Notes under the pieces: model-generated | Seen by the model: only the letters and a program-made list of their open reading frames with translations | Told to the model about the DNA's origin: nothing | The model's database searches: none | NCBI RefSeq assembly: GCF_030929595.1 | Contig: NZ_JAVFVR010000004.1 | Coordinates: 186,001-250,000 of the forward strand | Source of the DNA: Flavobacterium sp. LHD-85 | Lineage (GTDB): Bacteria; Bacteroidota; Bacteroidia; Flavobacteriales; Flavobacteriaceae | Length of the DNA: 64,000 nt | Direction of reading: 5' to 3' | Program-made: the position numbers and the translations under genes | In this document: in pieces, positions 43,882 through 52,866 of the stretch | Position numbering within the stretch: the stretch's first letter is position 1 | Layout: each line of letters opens with the position of its first letter

Positions 43882-44980
43882 ATGACAACAGCCGAACAAG
43901 TAAAAGGTATTGTGGAGCGCCTTGGTGCGTTGAGGAGGTATCTTTGACGTTGATGCCAAGCTAATCGAAATCGCAAACGAAGAAGAAAAAACGTTCGCTC
44001 CAGACTTTTGGAACAATCCAAAAGAAGCAGAAAACATTGTAAAAAATCTTCGAAACAAGAAAAAATGGATTGAAGATTATGATAAAGCAGTCTCTCTTAC
44101 AGAAGAATTACAGCTGGCTTATGATTTTTACAAAGAAGGAGAACTTTCTGTAGATGAATTGGATGAACAATATGAAGCTGCACAAGCACATATCGAAAAT
44201 ATCGAATTCAAAAACATGCTTTCTGATGAAGGTGACAGTTTAAGTGCAGTGGTTCAAATTACTGCTGGGGCTGGTGGAACTGAAAGTTGTGACTGGGCAG
44301 GAATGCTGATGCGTATGTACATGATGTGGGGAGAAAGTTATGGATATAAAATTAAAGAACTTAACTTTCAAGAAGGTGACGTTGCCGGAATTAAAACCGT
44401 AACTTTAGAATTCGAAGGTGATTATTCTTTTGGATATCTAAAAGGAGAAAACGGAGTTCACCGTTTAGTTCGAATTTCGCCTTTTGACAGTAATGCAAAA
44501 CGTCATACTTCATTCGTATCGGTTTACGTTTATCCATTAGTTGATGATAGTATCGAAATCGACATTAATCCTGCCGATATCGAAATCACAACTTCTCGTT
44601 CGAGTGGTGCTGGTGGACAGAACGTAAACAAGGTTGAAACTAAAGTTCAGTTAGTTCACAAACCAACCGGAATCCAGATTCAGTGTTCTGAAACGAGATC
44701 TCAGCAAGATAACAGACAGCGTGCTATGCAAATGCTTCGTTCTCAATTGTATGAAATTGAGTTAAAGAAGCAGCAAGCACAGCGTGCTGATATTGAAGCC
44801 GGAAAAATGAAAATTGAATGGGGTTCGCAGATTCGTAATTACGTAATGCAGCCTTATAAATTAGTAAAAGACGTTCGTACAGGTTACGAGACAAGTGATG
44901 TAGACGGCGTAATGAACGGAAATATCGATCCATTCTTGAAAGCTTATCTTATGATGATGGGACAGAAAGAAGAGGAATAG
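43882..44980 (+). CDS. prfB: Peptide chain release factor 2 (programmed +1 frameshift)
   Basis: Recognises UGA and UAA stop codons. The gene reads from ATG 43882 for 21 codons to CTT at 43942-43944, followed by in-frame TGA at 43945-43947. Shifting +1 (continuing with GAC at 43946) opens a frame to the stop at 44978-44980, giving 365 residues, the normal RF2 length. The second part contains the SPF stop-recognition tripeptide in [15 protein letters not shown] and the catalytic GGQ in [17 protein letters not shown]. The internal UGA makes RF2 control its own synthesis. A second frame starting only at 44159 would lack the N-terminal domain and is not the true gene. Confidence 0.96.
43933..43948 (+). 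promoter_or_regulatory. prfB frameshift signal
   Basis: AGGAGG-TAT-CTT-TGA-C is the classical RF2 slippery site. A Shine-Dalgarno-like AGGAGG (43933-43938) lies three bases before the slippery CTT, and a UGA-C context of weak termination follows. The SD element is notable because initiation sites in this phylum lack such sequences. Confidence 0.93.
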
Positions 44981-44983
44981 TTT

Positions 44984-45058
44984 TCAGTTTTTTAGTGATC
45001 AGTCACAGTTGACGGTCACAGTAAACTTGAAACTTGAAACTTGAAACTTTAAAACAAA
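44984..45058. repeat. Short-period repeat between prfB and msrB
   Basis: Several AGT(C)ACAGT-type units (44998-45023), then ACTTGAA units with a 7-base period (about 45026-45050). It is the same style as the tract before thrA. Confidence 0.55.
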
Positions 45059-45064
45059 AAAGTT

Positions 45065-45511
45065 ATGATAAAATGGGCAGATGTAATTCATTTTACAAAT
45101 AAGGGAAATCCAACTCCAGATAAAAGAGTGGAGAAAACGGAGGAAGAATGGAAACAGATTCTAACTCCAGAAGAATTTCAAGTTACACGTTTAAAAGGAA
45201 CTGAAAGATCTTTTAGCTCTGAATTGTGCAGTTTATTTGATCCTGGAATTTATGAATGTAAATGCTGCGGAACAGTTCTTTTTGATGCAAGCGAAAAATT
45301 TGAATCAGGAACCGGCTGGCCTTCTTTTACACAACCAATTAAAGAAAATGCGATTGGTTATCATGCCGACAAATCGTACGGAATGATTCGTGTTGAGGTA
45401 GTGTGCAATGTTTGCGATGCTCATTTAGGCCACGTTTTTCCTGACGGTCCGCCGCCAAGCGGTTTACGTTACTGTATTAACGCAGTTTCATTATCAAAAA
45501 TTAAAGAATAA
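45065..45511 (+). CDS. msrB: Peptide-methionine (R)-S-oxide reductase
   Basis: Repairs oxidised methionine (R-sulfoxide) in proteins. The 148-residue protein has the two zinc Cys pairs (YECKCCG at about 67-73 and VCNVCDAHLGHVFPDG), the family sequence SGTGWPSFTQP, and the catalytic Cys in GLRYCINAVSL near residue 138. No signal peptide is seen, so it is cytoplasmic. A terminator follows. Confidence 0.96.
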   Translation: MIKWADVIHFTNKGNPTPDKRVEKTEEEWKQILTPEEFQVTRLKGTERSFSSELCSLFDPGIYECKCCGTVLFDASEKFESGTGWPSFTQPIKENAIGYHADKSYGMIRVEVVCNVCDAHLGHVFPDGPPPSGLRYCINAVSLSKIKE

Positions 45512-45516
45512 TACAT

Positions 45517-45552
45517 AAAAAGCGGTTCATAAAAATGAATCGCTTTTTTTTT
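45517..45552 (+). terminator. Terminator of msrB
   Basis: AAAAAGCGGTTCAT (45517-45530) pairs with ATGAATCGCTTTTT, with one G-T mismatch, followed by a T run. Confidence 0.85.
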
Positions 45553-45843
45553 AATCTTCTCTCAACAAATTATTTAACAAAACAAATGTAAGCTATAACT
45601 TAGCAATTAAATTATTTATTTTCTCTATCTAAATTTTCATTTACTTTAGGTAAAATCACCAAGCTACTGCTATTCAATTCATTAAAAAAAACTCACTAAA
45701 TTAATATCCAAAATGTTAATTTTGTAAAAATCCCCGTATTATTTTAAACATTTATTAAGAAACGAGAAAAAATAATTAGGTAATTAAAATCTAATTCATT
45801 TTATTTGGCAAAAAATAACCTTTTAGTCGATTAAAATTTGTCA
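45553..45843. other. AT-rich intergenic region before lpxD-like gene
   Basis: About 290 bases. No gene or repeat is seen. Several TTTG and TATTTTA-like elements are present, but none is spaced convincingly as a promoter. Confidence 0.5.
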
Positions 45844-46842
45844 ATGAGATCCTATTCTATCCAAGAAATTAACGAAGTTATTAATGGCGTAATTTACGGC
45901 AGCACTTCACAAAGCATAACTGCAACAGAACAATTAGAAAAAGCAACAACTTCGGAAATCTCATTTATCGGAAACAAAAAATACGAAAAATACTGGTCGA
46001 CTTCTAATGCTTCAATTGCAGTTGTAAACGAAGATATTTCAATAGAGCCAGGAGAAAACCGTGCTTTTATAAAAGTAAAAAATGCCGATTTGGCCATGTC
46101 ACAAATCCTTGCCCTTTTTGCTCCCCCCGCCCCAATCTTTCATAACAATATTCATAAAACAGCCACTATAGACGAAACTGCTATAATTGGCGAAGGTGCT
46201 AAAATTGGCGCAGGCTGTTACATTGGCCCAAAAGTTGAAATTGGCGCGAATACAGTAATTTATCCAAATGTGACTATTTTAGACGAATGCACAATCGGAA
46301 GAAACACAACTATCTGGTCTGGGACGGTTATTCGCGAACGTTGCCATATTGGAAGCGAATGCATCATTCACCCCAACGCAACAATTGGAGCAGATGGTTT
46401 CGGATTTCGTCCTTGTACAGAAAAAGGTTTGGTGAAAATTCCACAAATCGGAAATGTTATTATTGGCAACGGTGTAGAAATTGGAGCAAATTCTTGTGTA
46501 GATCGCGGAAAATTCAGTTCTACAATTCTAGGAGACGGATGCAAAATAGACAATTTAGTTCAGATTGGACATAACAGCAAATTAGGCAAGTTCTGTATTA
46601 TGGCTGGAAACAGTGGTTTAGCAGGTTCAGTAACTTTAGGAAATGGAGTTATTATTGGCGGAAGCGCTTCTATAAAAGATCACACCACAATTGGAGATGG
46701 CGCTATAATTGGCGCTGGATCTGGCGTTACTGGAGATGTTCCTGCCGGAAAAACAATGTTAGGATATCCTGCGGTCGAAGCTCGTGATGCCTTAAAACAA
46801 TGGGCTTTGTTAAAGCAAATGGTTTGTGGCCCTAAAAAATAA
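45844..46842 (+). CDS. lpxD: LpxD-type UDP-3-O-acylglucosamine N-acyltransferase
   Basis: Third step of lipid A synthesis: adds a hydroxyacyl chain to the glucosamine nitrogen using acyl-ACP. The 332-residue protein has the N-terminal LpxD substrate-binding domain (ISFIGNKKYEKYWSTSNASIAVV), then a left-handed beta helix of hexapeptide repeats (about 105-290) with the catalytic His region NLVQIGHNSKLGKFCIMAGN. The C-terminal helix is PAVEARDALKQWALLKQM. An in-frame TTG six bases upstream is a possible alternative start, and ATG 45844 is preferred. It stands apart from other lpx genes. Flavobacteria often carry more than one LpxD-like gene, so this may be the secondary copy. Confidence 0.9.
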   Translation: MRSYSIQEINEVINGVIYGSTSQSITATEQLEKATTSEISFIGNKKYEKYWSTSNASIAVVNEDISIEPGENRAFIKVKNADLAMSQILALFAPPAPIFHNNIHKTATIDETAIIGEGAKIGAGCYIGPKVEIGANTVIYPNVTILDECTIGRNTTIWSGTVIRERCHIGSECIIHPNATIGADGFGFRPCTEKGLVKIPQIGNVIIGNGVEIGANSCVDRGKFSSTILGDGCKIDNLVQIGHNSKLGKFCIMAGNSGLAGSVTLGNGVIIGGSASIKDHTTIGDGAIIGAGSGVTGDVPAGKTMLGYPAVEARDALKQWALLKQMVCGPKK

Positions 46843-46865
46843 TCTCACTTAAAACATTAAAAAAG

Positions 46866-46895
46866 AAACATCCTCTAAAATGGATGTTTTTTTTA
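46866..46895 (+). terminator. Terminator of the lpxD-like gene
   Basis: AAACATCC (46866-46873) pairs with GGATGTTT (46882-46889), followed by TTTTTT. Confidence 0.85.
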
Positions 46896-46988
46896 TTTAA
46901 TACTTTTTCTTAATTCATAAAGCAACTCATTTATTTCAATTGATTTTGTAAATTAGCCAACACTATTTTATCAAATCAATACTATATC

Positions 46989-48617
46989 ATGGATTTAAAC
47001 TTCAATAAAAACGAAGATCACAATAAATTACTTCTTTCTGAATTAAAACAAAAATTAGCAAAAGTTAAATTAGGCGGAGGCGAAAAAAGAATCGAGAAAC
47101 TGCATTCTGAAGGAAAAATGACTGCGCGTGAAAGAATTGCGTATTTATTGGATGAAAATTCTAAAAGTATTGAAATTGGAGGTTTTGCCGGAGAAGGAAT
47201 GTATCCAGAACATGGAGGCTGCCCTTCGGGAGGTGTTGTGGTAAAAATTGGCTATATCAGAGGAAAACAATGTATCGTGGTTGCCAATGACGCTACAGTA
47301 AAAGCCGGAGCTTGGTTTCCGATAACAGGAAAGAAAAACCTTCGTGCGCAGGAAATCGCTATGGAAAATCGACTTCCAATTATTTATCTTGTAGACAGTG
47401 CAGGAGTTTATCTGCCAATGCAAGATGAAATTTTTCCAGATAAAGAACATTTCGGACGCATCTTTAGAAACAATGCTCAAATGAGCAGCATGGGAATTAC
47501 CCAAATCGCTGCCGTTATGGGAAGCTGTGTCGCTGGTGGTGCGTATCTACCGATTATGAGTGATGAAGCTTTAATCGTTGATAAAACAGGCAGTATTTTC
47601 CTTGCGGGAAGTTATTTGGTAAAAGCTGCAATTGGAGAAACAATTGACAATGAAACTCTTGGCGGAGCTACAACGCATTGCGAAATCTCTGGTGTGACCG
47701 ATTATAAAGCCAAAGATGATAAAGATGCTTTAGATAAAATCAAAAATATTGTAGATAAAATTGGCGATTTTGACAAAGCTGGCTACAGCAGAATCAAAGC
47801 TGAAAAGCCTGCCTTAGAGCCTAATGACATTTACGGAATTCTCCCAAAAGCCAGAACTGAACAATACGATATGATGGAAATCATCAAACGTTTGGTTGAT
47901 AATTCAGAATTTGAAGCTTACAAAGAAGGTTACGGACAATCTCTTATTACAGGTTACGCCAGAATTGATGGCTGGGCTGTCGGAATTATTGCCAATCAGA
48001 GAAAAGTGGTAAAAACCAAAAAAGGTGAAATGCAGTTTGGAGGCGTAATTTACTCTGACAGTGCCGACAAGGCAACTCGTTTTATTGCCAACTGCAATCA
48101 GAAAAAAATTCCTCTAGTATTTTTACAAGACGTTACAGGCTTTATGGTTGGTTCAAAGTCAGAACACGGCGGAATTATTAAAGACGGTGCTAAAATGGTA
48201 AATGCTGTAAGTAATTCAGTTGTTCCAAAATTTACAGTTATTGTCGGAAACTCCTACGGAGCAGGAAATTATGCTATGTGCGGCAAAGCATATGATCCTC
48301 GATTAATATTTGCCTGGCCAAGTGCAGAACTTGCCGTTATGGGCGGAACTCAAGCCGCAAAAGTATTGGCACAAATTGAAGCTTCTTCACTTAAAGCAAA
48401 AGGAGAAAAAGTTGATGAAGCAAAAGAAACAGAACTATTCAATAAAATAAAAGCACGTTACGATGAGCAGACTTCGCCTTACTACGCAGCTTCAAGACTG
48501 TGGACAGATGCTATCATAGATCCACTAGAAACCCGCAATTGGATTTCTATGGGAATCGAAGCTGCCAACCACGCTCCTATTCAAAAACCATTCAATTTAG
48601 GAGTCATTCAGGTCTAA
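46989..48617 (+). CDS. Acyl-CoA carboxylase carboxyltransferase (beta) subunit
   Basis: The biotin-dependent carboxyltransferase half of a propionyl-, acetyl- or methylcrotonyl-CoA carboxylase. The 542 residues are two crotonase-like carboxyltransferase domains: the N-terminal one with KMTARERIAYLLDE, GVVVKIGYIRGKQCIVVANDATVKAGAW and VMGSCVAGGAYLPIMSDE, and the C-terminal one with LQDVTGFMVGSKSEHGGIIKDGAKMVNAV and VGNSYGAGNYAMCGKAYDPR. The pattern GGCPSGGVV and the length resemble methylcrotonyl-CoA carboxylase beta chains. No biotin carboxylase subunit is adjacent, so substrate choice is left open. Confidence 0.92.
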   Translation: MDLNFNKNEDHNKLLLSELKQKLAKVKLGGGEKRIEKLHSEGKMTARERIAYLLDENSKSIEIGGFAGEGMYPEHGGCPSGGVVVKIGYIRGKQCIVVANDATVKAGAWFPITGKKNLRAQEIAMENRLPIIYLVDSAGVYLPMQDEIFPDKEHFGRIFRNNAQMSSMGITQIAAVMGSCVAGGAYLPIMSDEALIVDKTGSIFLAGSYLVKAAIGETIDNETLGGATTHCEISGVTDYKAKDDKDALDKIKNIVDKIGDFDKAGYSRIKAEKPALEPNDIYGILPKARTEQYDMMEIIKRLVDNSEFEAYKEGYGQSLITGYARIDGWAVGIIANQRKVVKTKKGEMQFGGVIYSDSADKATRFIANCNQKKIPLVFLQDVTGFMVGSKSEHGGIIKDGAKMVNAVSNSVVPKFTVIVGNSYGAGNYAMCGKAYDPRLIFAWPSAELAVMGGTQAAKVLAQIEASSLKAKGEKVDEAKETELFNKIKARYDEQTSPYYAASRLWTDAIIDPLETRNWISMGIEAANHAPIQKPFNLGVIQV

Positions 48618-48740
48618 GGATTTAAGAATTCTCAATAATGCGTTAAATAAAAAGTAAAAAACTTATTTTCAGGATGTTAAAAATAAATATCTGATTAAAA
48701 ATTAGTAACTTAGTAATATAATTTTTAATCACACAACATC

Positions 48741-49163
48741 ATGGAAAATGTAAAAAGTTTGAATAAATGGGCAAATTCGCACACTTATTTACCAGTTGAT
48801 TTAGTACGTATTGTTTTGGGTGGATTTTTATTTATGAAAGGTGTCTCTTTCGTCACCAATATTCAATACCTGCATGATTTGATTTCCCCTATCGATAAGT
48901 ATGGCGGAGGCATGTTTATGCTGCATTACATTGCTCCTGCCCACATGATTGGTGGTATAATGATTATTTTTGGGCTTTTGACCAGATGGGCAATTGCTGC
49001 TCAATTACCTATTTTATTTGGTGCCGTTCTTGTCAACTCTTTGGGAAGAATGCATTCTGAAAGTTTAGTTTTGGCTATAATCGTTTTATTAGTCTGTGTA
49101 TTTTTCCTTTTTTATGGAAGTGGCAAACATTCTGCAGATTATTATTTTAAAATGCAACAATAA
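48741..49163 (+). CDS. DoxX-family membrane protein
   Basis: The 140-residue integral membrane protein has four predicted helices (about 20-40, 62-84, 86-103 and 111-128). The family pattern is present: LVRIVLGGFLFMKGVSFVTN in helix 1, MLHYIAPAHMIGGIMIIFGLLTRWAIAAQLPILFGAVLVN in the middle. DoxX proteins are associated with redox stress responses in some bacteria. The role here is unknown. It is an isolated gene with its own terminator. Confidence 0.85.
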   Translation: MENVKSLNKWANSHTYLPVDLVRIVLGGFLFMKGVSFVTNIQYLHDLISPIDKYGGGMFMLHYIAPAHMIGGIMIIFGLLTRWAIAAQLPILFGAVLVNSLGRMHSESLVLAIIVLLVCVFFLFYGSGKHSADYYFKMQQ

Positions 49164-49170
49164 GACCATA

Positions 49171-49200
49171 AGTCCTCAGTTATGCTGAGGACTTTTTTTT
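49171..49200 (+). terminator. Terminator of the DoxX gene
   Basis: AGTCCTCAG (49171-49179) pairs with CTGAGGACT (49184/49185-49193), followed by eight Ts. Confidence 0.88.
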
Positions 49201-49261
49201 GAGTTGTTAATTAATTCTATAAAATTTCTTTAATTGCGTTTTATGACTTAAATTCGCCGAC

Positions 49262-49609
49262 ATGAATTGGATTCGTAAAACCGTTATTCTTATTACGCTT
49301 ATACTTGCAGGACTGTTTGCTTATCAAGCAGACCAAGTTTCTGTACACGTAATTGAAACGGAAAAATCAGACACCAACTTCTGTAAAGACATTCCCGATT
49401 CGTCTGCATTTATACAGCCACAGGGAAGTTATCAGCTTGCGGCAAACATCAAAACAAATCCAGCTGGGATAATTAAATGTTTTGACACCCTTTTACCGCT
49501 TATTCCACAACATCAAACAGTTTCATTTACTACAGCATACACCAAACTTTTTACAACTCAAAGTAAAAAGGTATTAGTCATACTCTATGCTTTCCATTTT
49601 TTCTGGTAA
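49262..49609 (+). CDS. Unknown small exported or membrane-anchored protein
   Basis: The 115-residue protein has a basic start and a hydrophobic stretch (NWIRKTVILITLILAGLFAY). A polar middle with two Cys follows (FCKDIPDSS and IIKCFDTLL), and the C-terminus is hydrophobic (VLVILYAFHFFW). No family is recognised. The first hydrophobic segment could be an uncleaved anchor. It is isolated, and coding status rests on the plausible start and composition. Confidence 0.5.
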   Translation: MNWIRKTVILITLILAGLFAYQADQVSVHVIETEKSDTNFCKDIPDSSAFIQPQGSYQLAANIKTNPAGIIKCFDTLLPLIPQHQTVSFTTAYTKLFTTQSKKVLVILYAFHFFW

Positions 49610-49716
49610 ATAAATACTTGATTTTTCTTTAAAAGACTTATTCTTCAGTACGTACTTAGCCGTTTTCAAACCGAAAACTGTTATGCATATCATTTATTTA
49701 TTACATTAAAAACATT

Positions 49717-50193
49717 ATGGAAACTACTACCACAATAATGGGCATTGTGATTTTAATTATTGTTGCTATCCCTATTTACTTTTCTGCGCGTTCATCAGCT
49801 GCAAGCAAATCAAGAATTTTAAATATCAAAAAAAGATTCAATCCAACTCATCCGGAAGATTTTGATTTGACAGAATCAATCAATAATAAGACTTTAACTA
49901 TTGATCAGAAAAACAATAAGTTTATTTTGATGAATTTCAATCCAAACCAGCAAGAGTCAATGTATGTTGATTTAAATACTATTGCTTCGTGCAAATTAAT
50001 TCCGACTACAGATTCAGGTTCAGATACTATTATTAAAATAGATTTTGAATTTCAGGAAAAAGAAACTGGCAAAAAAATAATAATTCCATTCTATGATTTT
50101 GACGATGATCGCATCAAACAGATTAGCGTATATCAAGATCATCAGTTTGCGAAAAAATGGCTTAAAATCATCCAAGATTCTATATCACGTTAG
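49717..50193 (+). CDS. Unknown membrane-anchored protein
   Basis: The 158-residue protein has one N-terminal membrane helix (about 6-24, IMGIVILIIVAIPIYFSARS). The soluble domain is rich in beta strands (LTIDQKNNKFILMNFN, IASCKLIPTTD, TIIKIDFEFQEKETGKKIIIPFYDF) and ends in a helix KKWLKIIQDSI. The layout resembles small PH-like or YcxB-type domains, but I cannot name the family. A terminator follows directly. Confidence 0.65.
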   Translation: METTTTIMGIVILIIVAIPIYFSARSSAASKSRILNIKKRFNPTHPEDFDLTESINNKTLTIDQKNNKFILMNFNPNQQESMYVDLNTIASCKLIPTTDSGSDTIIKIDFEFQEKETGKKIIIPFYDFDDDRIKQISVYQDHQFAKKWLKIIQDSISR

Positions 50194-50206
50194 TTATTTA
50201 ATTCAG

Positions 50207-50236
50207 AAAAGAGACTCAAATTGAGTCTCTTTTTTT
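50207..50236 (+). terminator. Terminator before hemN
   Basis: AAAAGAGACTCAA (50207-50219) pairs with TTGAGTCTCTTTT (50221-50233), with T run. Confidence 0.88.
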
Positions 50237-50281
50237 ATGGGTTATATGATATTTGTCATTTTATGTCTTCGGCTTAAGTTT

Positions 50282-50289
50282 TAATTTTG
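50282..50289 (+). promoter_or_regulatory. Candidate -7 element of hemN
   Basis: TAATTTTG matches TAnnTTTG and ends 21 bases before the ATG at 50311. Confidence 0.5.
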
Positions 50290-50310
50290 AGGAAAACTAA
50301 ATCCGTCGTT

Positions 50311-51675
50311 ATGAAAATTTCTTTGACTCAAAAGTACAATGTTCCAGGTCCTAGATATACTAGTTATCCGACAGTTCCATATTGGAATGAGGCAGACTTT
50401 ACCGCAGAAAAATGGATTACTACTTTAAAGCAGTCATTTTCTGAAAGCAATTCAAAAAACGGAATAAGTTTATACATTCACCTGCCTTTCTGTGAAAGCA
50501 TGTGTACTTTCTGTGGATGCAATAAACGCATTACAAAAAATCACTCAGTAGAAGAAAAATACATTCAGGCAGTTCTGAAAGAATGGAAAATGTATTGTGA
50601 TTTGCTTCCTGAAAAACCCAGAATCAAAGAAATTCATTTAGGTGGAGGAACTCCGACCTTCTTTTCAAAAGAAAATTTAGAGTGCCTTATTAACGGAATT
50701 TTTAATCATGCTGTAAAAGCAGAAAAACATGAATTTAGTTTTGAAGGACATCCAAATAACACCTCTCACGAACAGCTTAAAAAACTATATGATTTAGGTT
50801 TTCGCCGAGTAAGCTTTGGTGTACAAGATTATTCTCCTACAGTTCAAAAAGCAATCAATAGAATTCAGCCGTTTCATAATGTTGCCAAAGTAACATTTTG
50901 GGCTAAAGAAATTGGCTATACTTCAATTGGACACGATATTATTTTTGGTCTTCCATTTCAAACCATTGAAGATGTAGTTGATACAGTCGAAAAAACCAAT
51001 TCTTTAAAACCCGATAGATTGGCGTTTTACAGCTACGCACACGTGCCTTGGATAAAAGGAAACGGACAACGTGGTTTTAATGATGAGAATCTACCAAAAG
51101 ATGCCGAAAAGAGAAAACTATACGAAATTGGTAAAAAGCTTCTTATTCAAAATGGCTATCACGAAATTGGAATGGATCATTTTGCTTTAGCAGATGACAA
51201 TTTATATAAAGCTGCGCACAATGGAAATCTTCATAGAAACTTTATGGGCTATAGTGCTTCTAAAACTCAAGTTATGATTGGTCTAGGTGTTTCTTCAATT
51301 AGCGACAGTTGGTACAGTTTTGCGCAAAACACCAAAAGTTTAGAGGAATATTATGAGATTTTAGAATCGAATAATATTCCTGTTGTAAAAGGCCATATTT
51401 TAACTGATGAAGATCTTATCATTAGAAAACACATTCTAAATTTAAGTTGCGAATTAGAAACTTCCTGGACAGCAGAATCTTTAAATTTCACTGAACTTCC
51501 TGAAGTTTTAACCGCTTTAGAAGAAATAAAAAACGATAATTTAATTATTATTAAAGACAATAAAATCAAGATTACAGAAGAAGGAAGACCTTTTGTCCGT
51601 AATATCTGTATGGCATTTGATTTACATTTAAAAAGAAAGTCACCGGAAACAAATCTGTTCTCGATGACTGTATAA
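50311..51675 (+). CDS. hemN: Oxygen-independent coproporphyrinogen III oxidase
   Basis: Radical-SAM enzyme that makes protoporphyrinogen IX without oxygen. The 454 residues include YNVPGPRYTSYPTVP at the start and the 4Fe-4S motif CESMCTFCGC (about 57-66, CxxxCxxC). Also present are HLGGGTPTFFS, RRVSFGVQDYSPTVQKAINRIQPF and DHFALADDNLYKAA. The HemN (not HemW) length and the RIQPF motif support a true oxidase. The start at 50311 fits the conserved N-terminus better than a TTG 24 bases upstream. Its position beside the cbb3 oxidase genes fits haem supply under low oxygen. Confidence 0.95.
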   Translation: MKISLTQKYNVPGPRYTSYPTVPYWNEADFTAEKWITTLKQSFSESNSKNGISLYIHLPFCESMCTFCGCNKRITKNHSVEEKYIQAVLKEWKMYCDLLPEKPRIKEIHLGGGTPTFFSKENLECLINGIFNHAVKAEKHEFSFEGHPNNTSHEQLKKLYDLGFRRVSFGVQDYSPTVQKAINRIQPFHNVAKVTFWAKEIGYTSIGHDIIFGLPFQTIEDVVDTVEKTNSLKPDRLAFYSYAHVPWIKGNGQRGFNDENLPKDAEKRKLYEIGKKLLIQNGYHEIGMDHFALADDNLYKAAHNGNLHRNFMGYSASKTQVMIGLGVSSISDSWYSFAQNTKSLEEYYEILESNNIPVVKGHILTDEDLIIRKHILNLSCELETSWTAESLNFTELPEVLTALEEIKNDNLIIIKDNKIKITEEGRPFVRNICMAFDLHLKRKSPETNLFSMTV

Positions 51676-51695
51676 TAAATCTTAAATTATATTTT

Positions 51696-52397
51696 TTAAT
51701 GACAGTTTGGAGTTTGCTGTACAAATAAACTCATATTTGAAGGAGAAATATAAGGAATCCCTAATCCCAATCCGCGAAGGATAAATAAAACACCAATTAT
51801 AACTGCAACATACGGAATTGCCTTTTGGATTTTATTTCTGAAAGGCAATTTTAATAATGAGTTGACATAAACCACAACAGTCATTAACGGTATCGTTCCT
51901 ATTCCAAATAAAAGCATGTAGAGAACACCAAAACCTGCACTCTGCATGGCAATTGCTCCAAATAAAGCAACATACACCATTCCGCATGGCAGAAATCCAT
52001 TTAGCAGGCCAATTGTAAAAAGAGATTTATAACTCTTGTTTTTAAACTGGCTTCCCAGATTCGATTTAATTTTTGAAATGATTTTATAGACAGGTTTAGA
52101 AAAATTGTATTGGGCAAATTTTTTCTCCGGTATCAAAACCACAATAATCATAATTACACCAATAATTATTGACATTTTCTGCTGCAATCCTGCTAGAAAA
52201 AAGCCTCTTCCCAGTAATCCAAAAATCAACCCGATTATTGAATAAGCTGTTAATCGGCCAAAATGATACGTCATAATCTGCGTTGCCTTTTTAGCTTCAT
52301 TTTGCCTGTCTACAGGAAGCATCATAGCAATTGGCCCACACATACCAACACAATGCAGACTGCTGATTAAACCTAAAAAGAAAGCAGAGAATAACAT
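51696..52397 (-). CDS. TauE/SafE-family membrane protein of the cbb3 cluster
   Basis: The 233-residue membrane protein has about six helices. It starts LFSAFFLGLISSLHCVGMCGPIAMMLP with the CVGMCGP motif and repeats a similar FTIGLLNGFLPCGMVYVALFGAIA in the second half. In cbb3 clusters this cysteine-containing type (sometimes called CcoS2/CopZ-like or sulfite exporter TauE/SafE) is thought to help copper handling for oxidase assembly. That role is known only by association. It is the last gene of the cco operon, 7 bases after fixH. Confidence 0.85.
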   Translation of the reverse strand: MLFSAFFLGLISSLHCVGMCGPIAMMLPVDRQNEAKKATQIMTYHFGRLTAYSIIGLIFGLLGRGFFLAGLQQKMSIIIGVIMIIVVLIPEKKFAQYNFSKPVYKIISKIKSNLGSQFKNKSYKSLFTIGLLNGFLPCGMVYVALFGAIAMQSAGFGVLYMLLFGIGTIPLMTVVVYVNSLLKLPFRNKIQKAIPYVAVIIGVLFILRGLGLGIPYISPSNMSLFVQQTPNCH

Positions 52398-52404
52398 TTT
52401 ATTT

Positions 52405-52854
52405 TTAATTTACGTAAATAACCTCTTTAGTGAGATATTTTTTACCTTCATACTGCCACTCCATATTAACATCCCAGCGTCCTTTTAATAATTTTTTCTG
52501 AGGAATAACTATTTCTGAATTGGTTAAAGCAATTTGAGTATTAAAATCAAATTTCTTGTTTGAAGGTCTGTATAATTGAATATTTCCTTTCACTTTATCA
52601 CTTTCAAATCCTGCGGGAAAAATTACTGCCACACCATTTTCTGTATATTTTATTAATGGTTTATGTTGTAAATCGTGCGCATTTTGAATCCTTGCCATTT
52701 CTTCCTGAAAGTGTGTGTCGTGTTTGTAATATTCCTCCACAACCAAATCATTATCGTATTTAGAATTTGACTGCACTTCAAAAACAAAATATAAAATAAA
52801 TGTCATAAACAATCCGAATGCAATGACGATGCCGGTACCCCAATTAAATTTCAT
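52405..52854 (-). CDS. ccoH: FixH/CcoH-family cbb3 assembly protein
   Basis: The 149-residue protein has one N-terminal membrane helix (WGTGIVIAFGLFMTFILYFVF) and a periplasmic beta domain (DLVVEEYYKHDTHFQEEMARIQNAHDL, and a C-terminal LLKGRWDVNMEWQYEGKKYL). Both fit FixH/CcoH, a factor needed for stable cbb3 oxidase. It sits 12 bases after ccoG and before the TauE/SafE gene. Confidence 0.88.
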   Translation of the reverse strand: MKFNWGTGIVIAFGLFMTFILYFVFEVQSNSKYDNDLVVEEYYKHDTHFQEEMARIQNAHDLQHKPLIKYTENGVAVIFPAGFESDKVKGNIQLYRPSNKKFDFNTQIALTNSEIVIPQKKLLKGRWDVNMEWQYEGKKYLTKEVIYVN

Positions 52855-52866
52855 GATGTATATTTT

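Noticed and set aside
43882..43947. prfB as a frameshifted pseudogene
   Set aside because: The TGA sits in the exact RF2 slippery context with an upstream AGGAGG, and the rest of the protein is intact with SPF and GGQ. It is programmed frameshifting.
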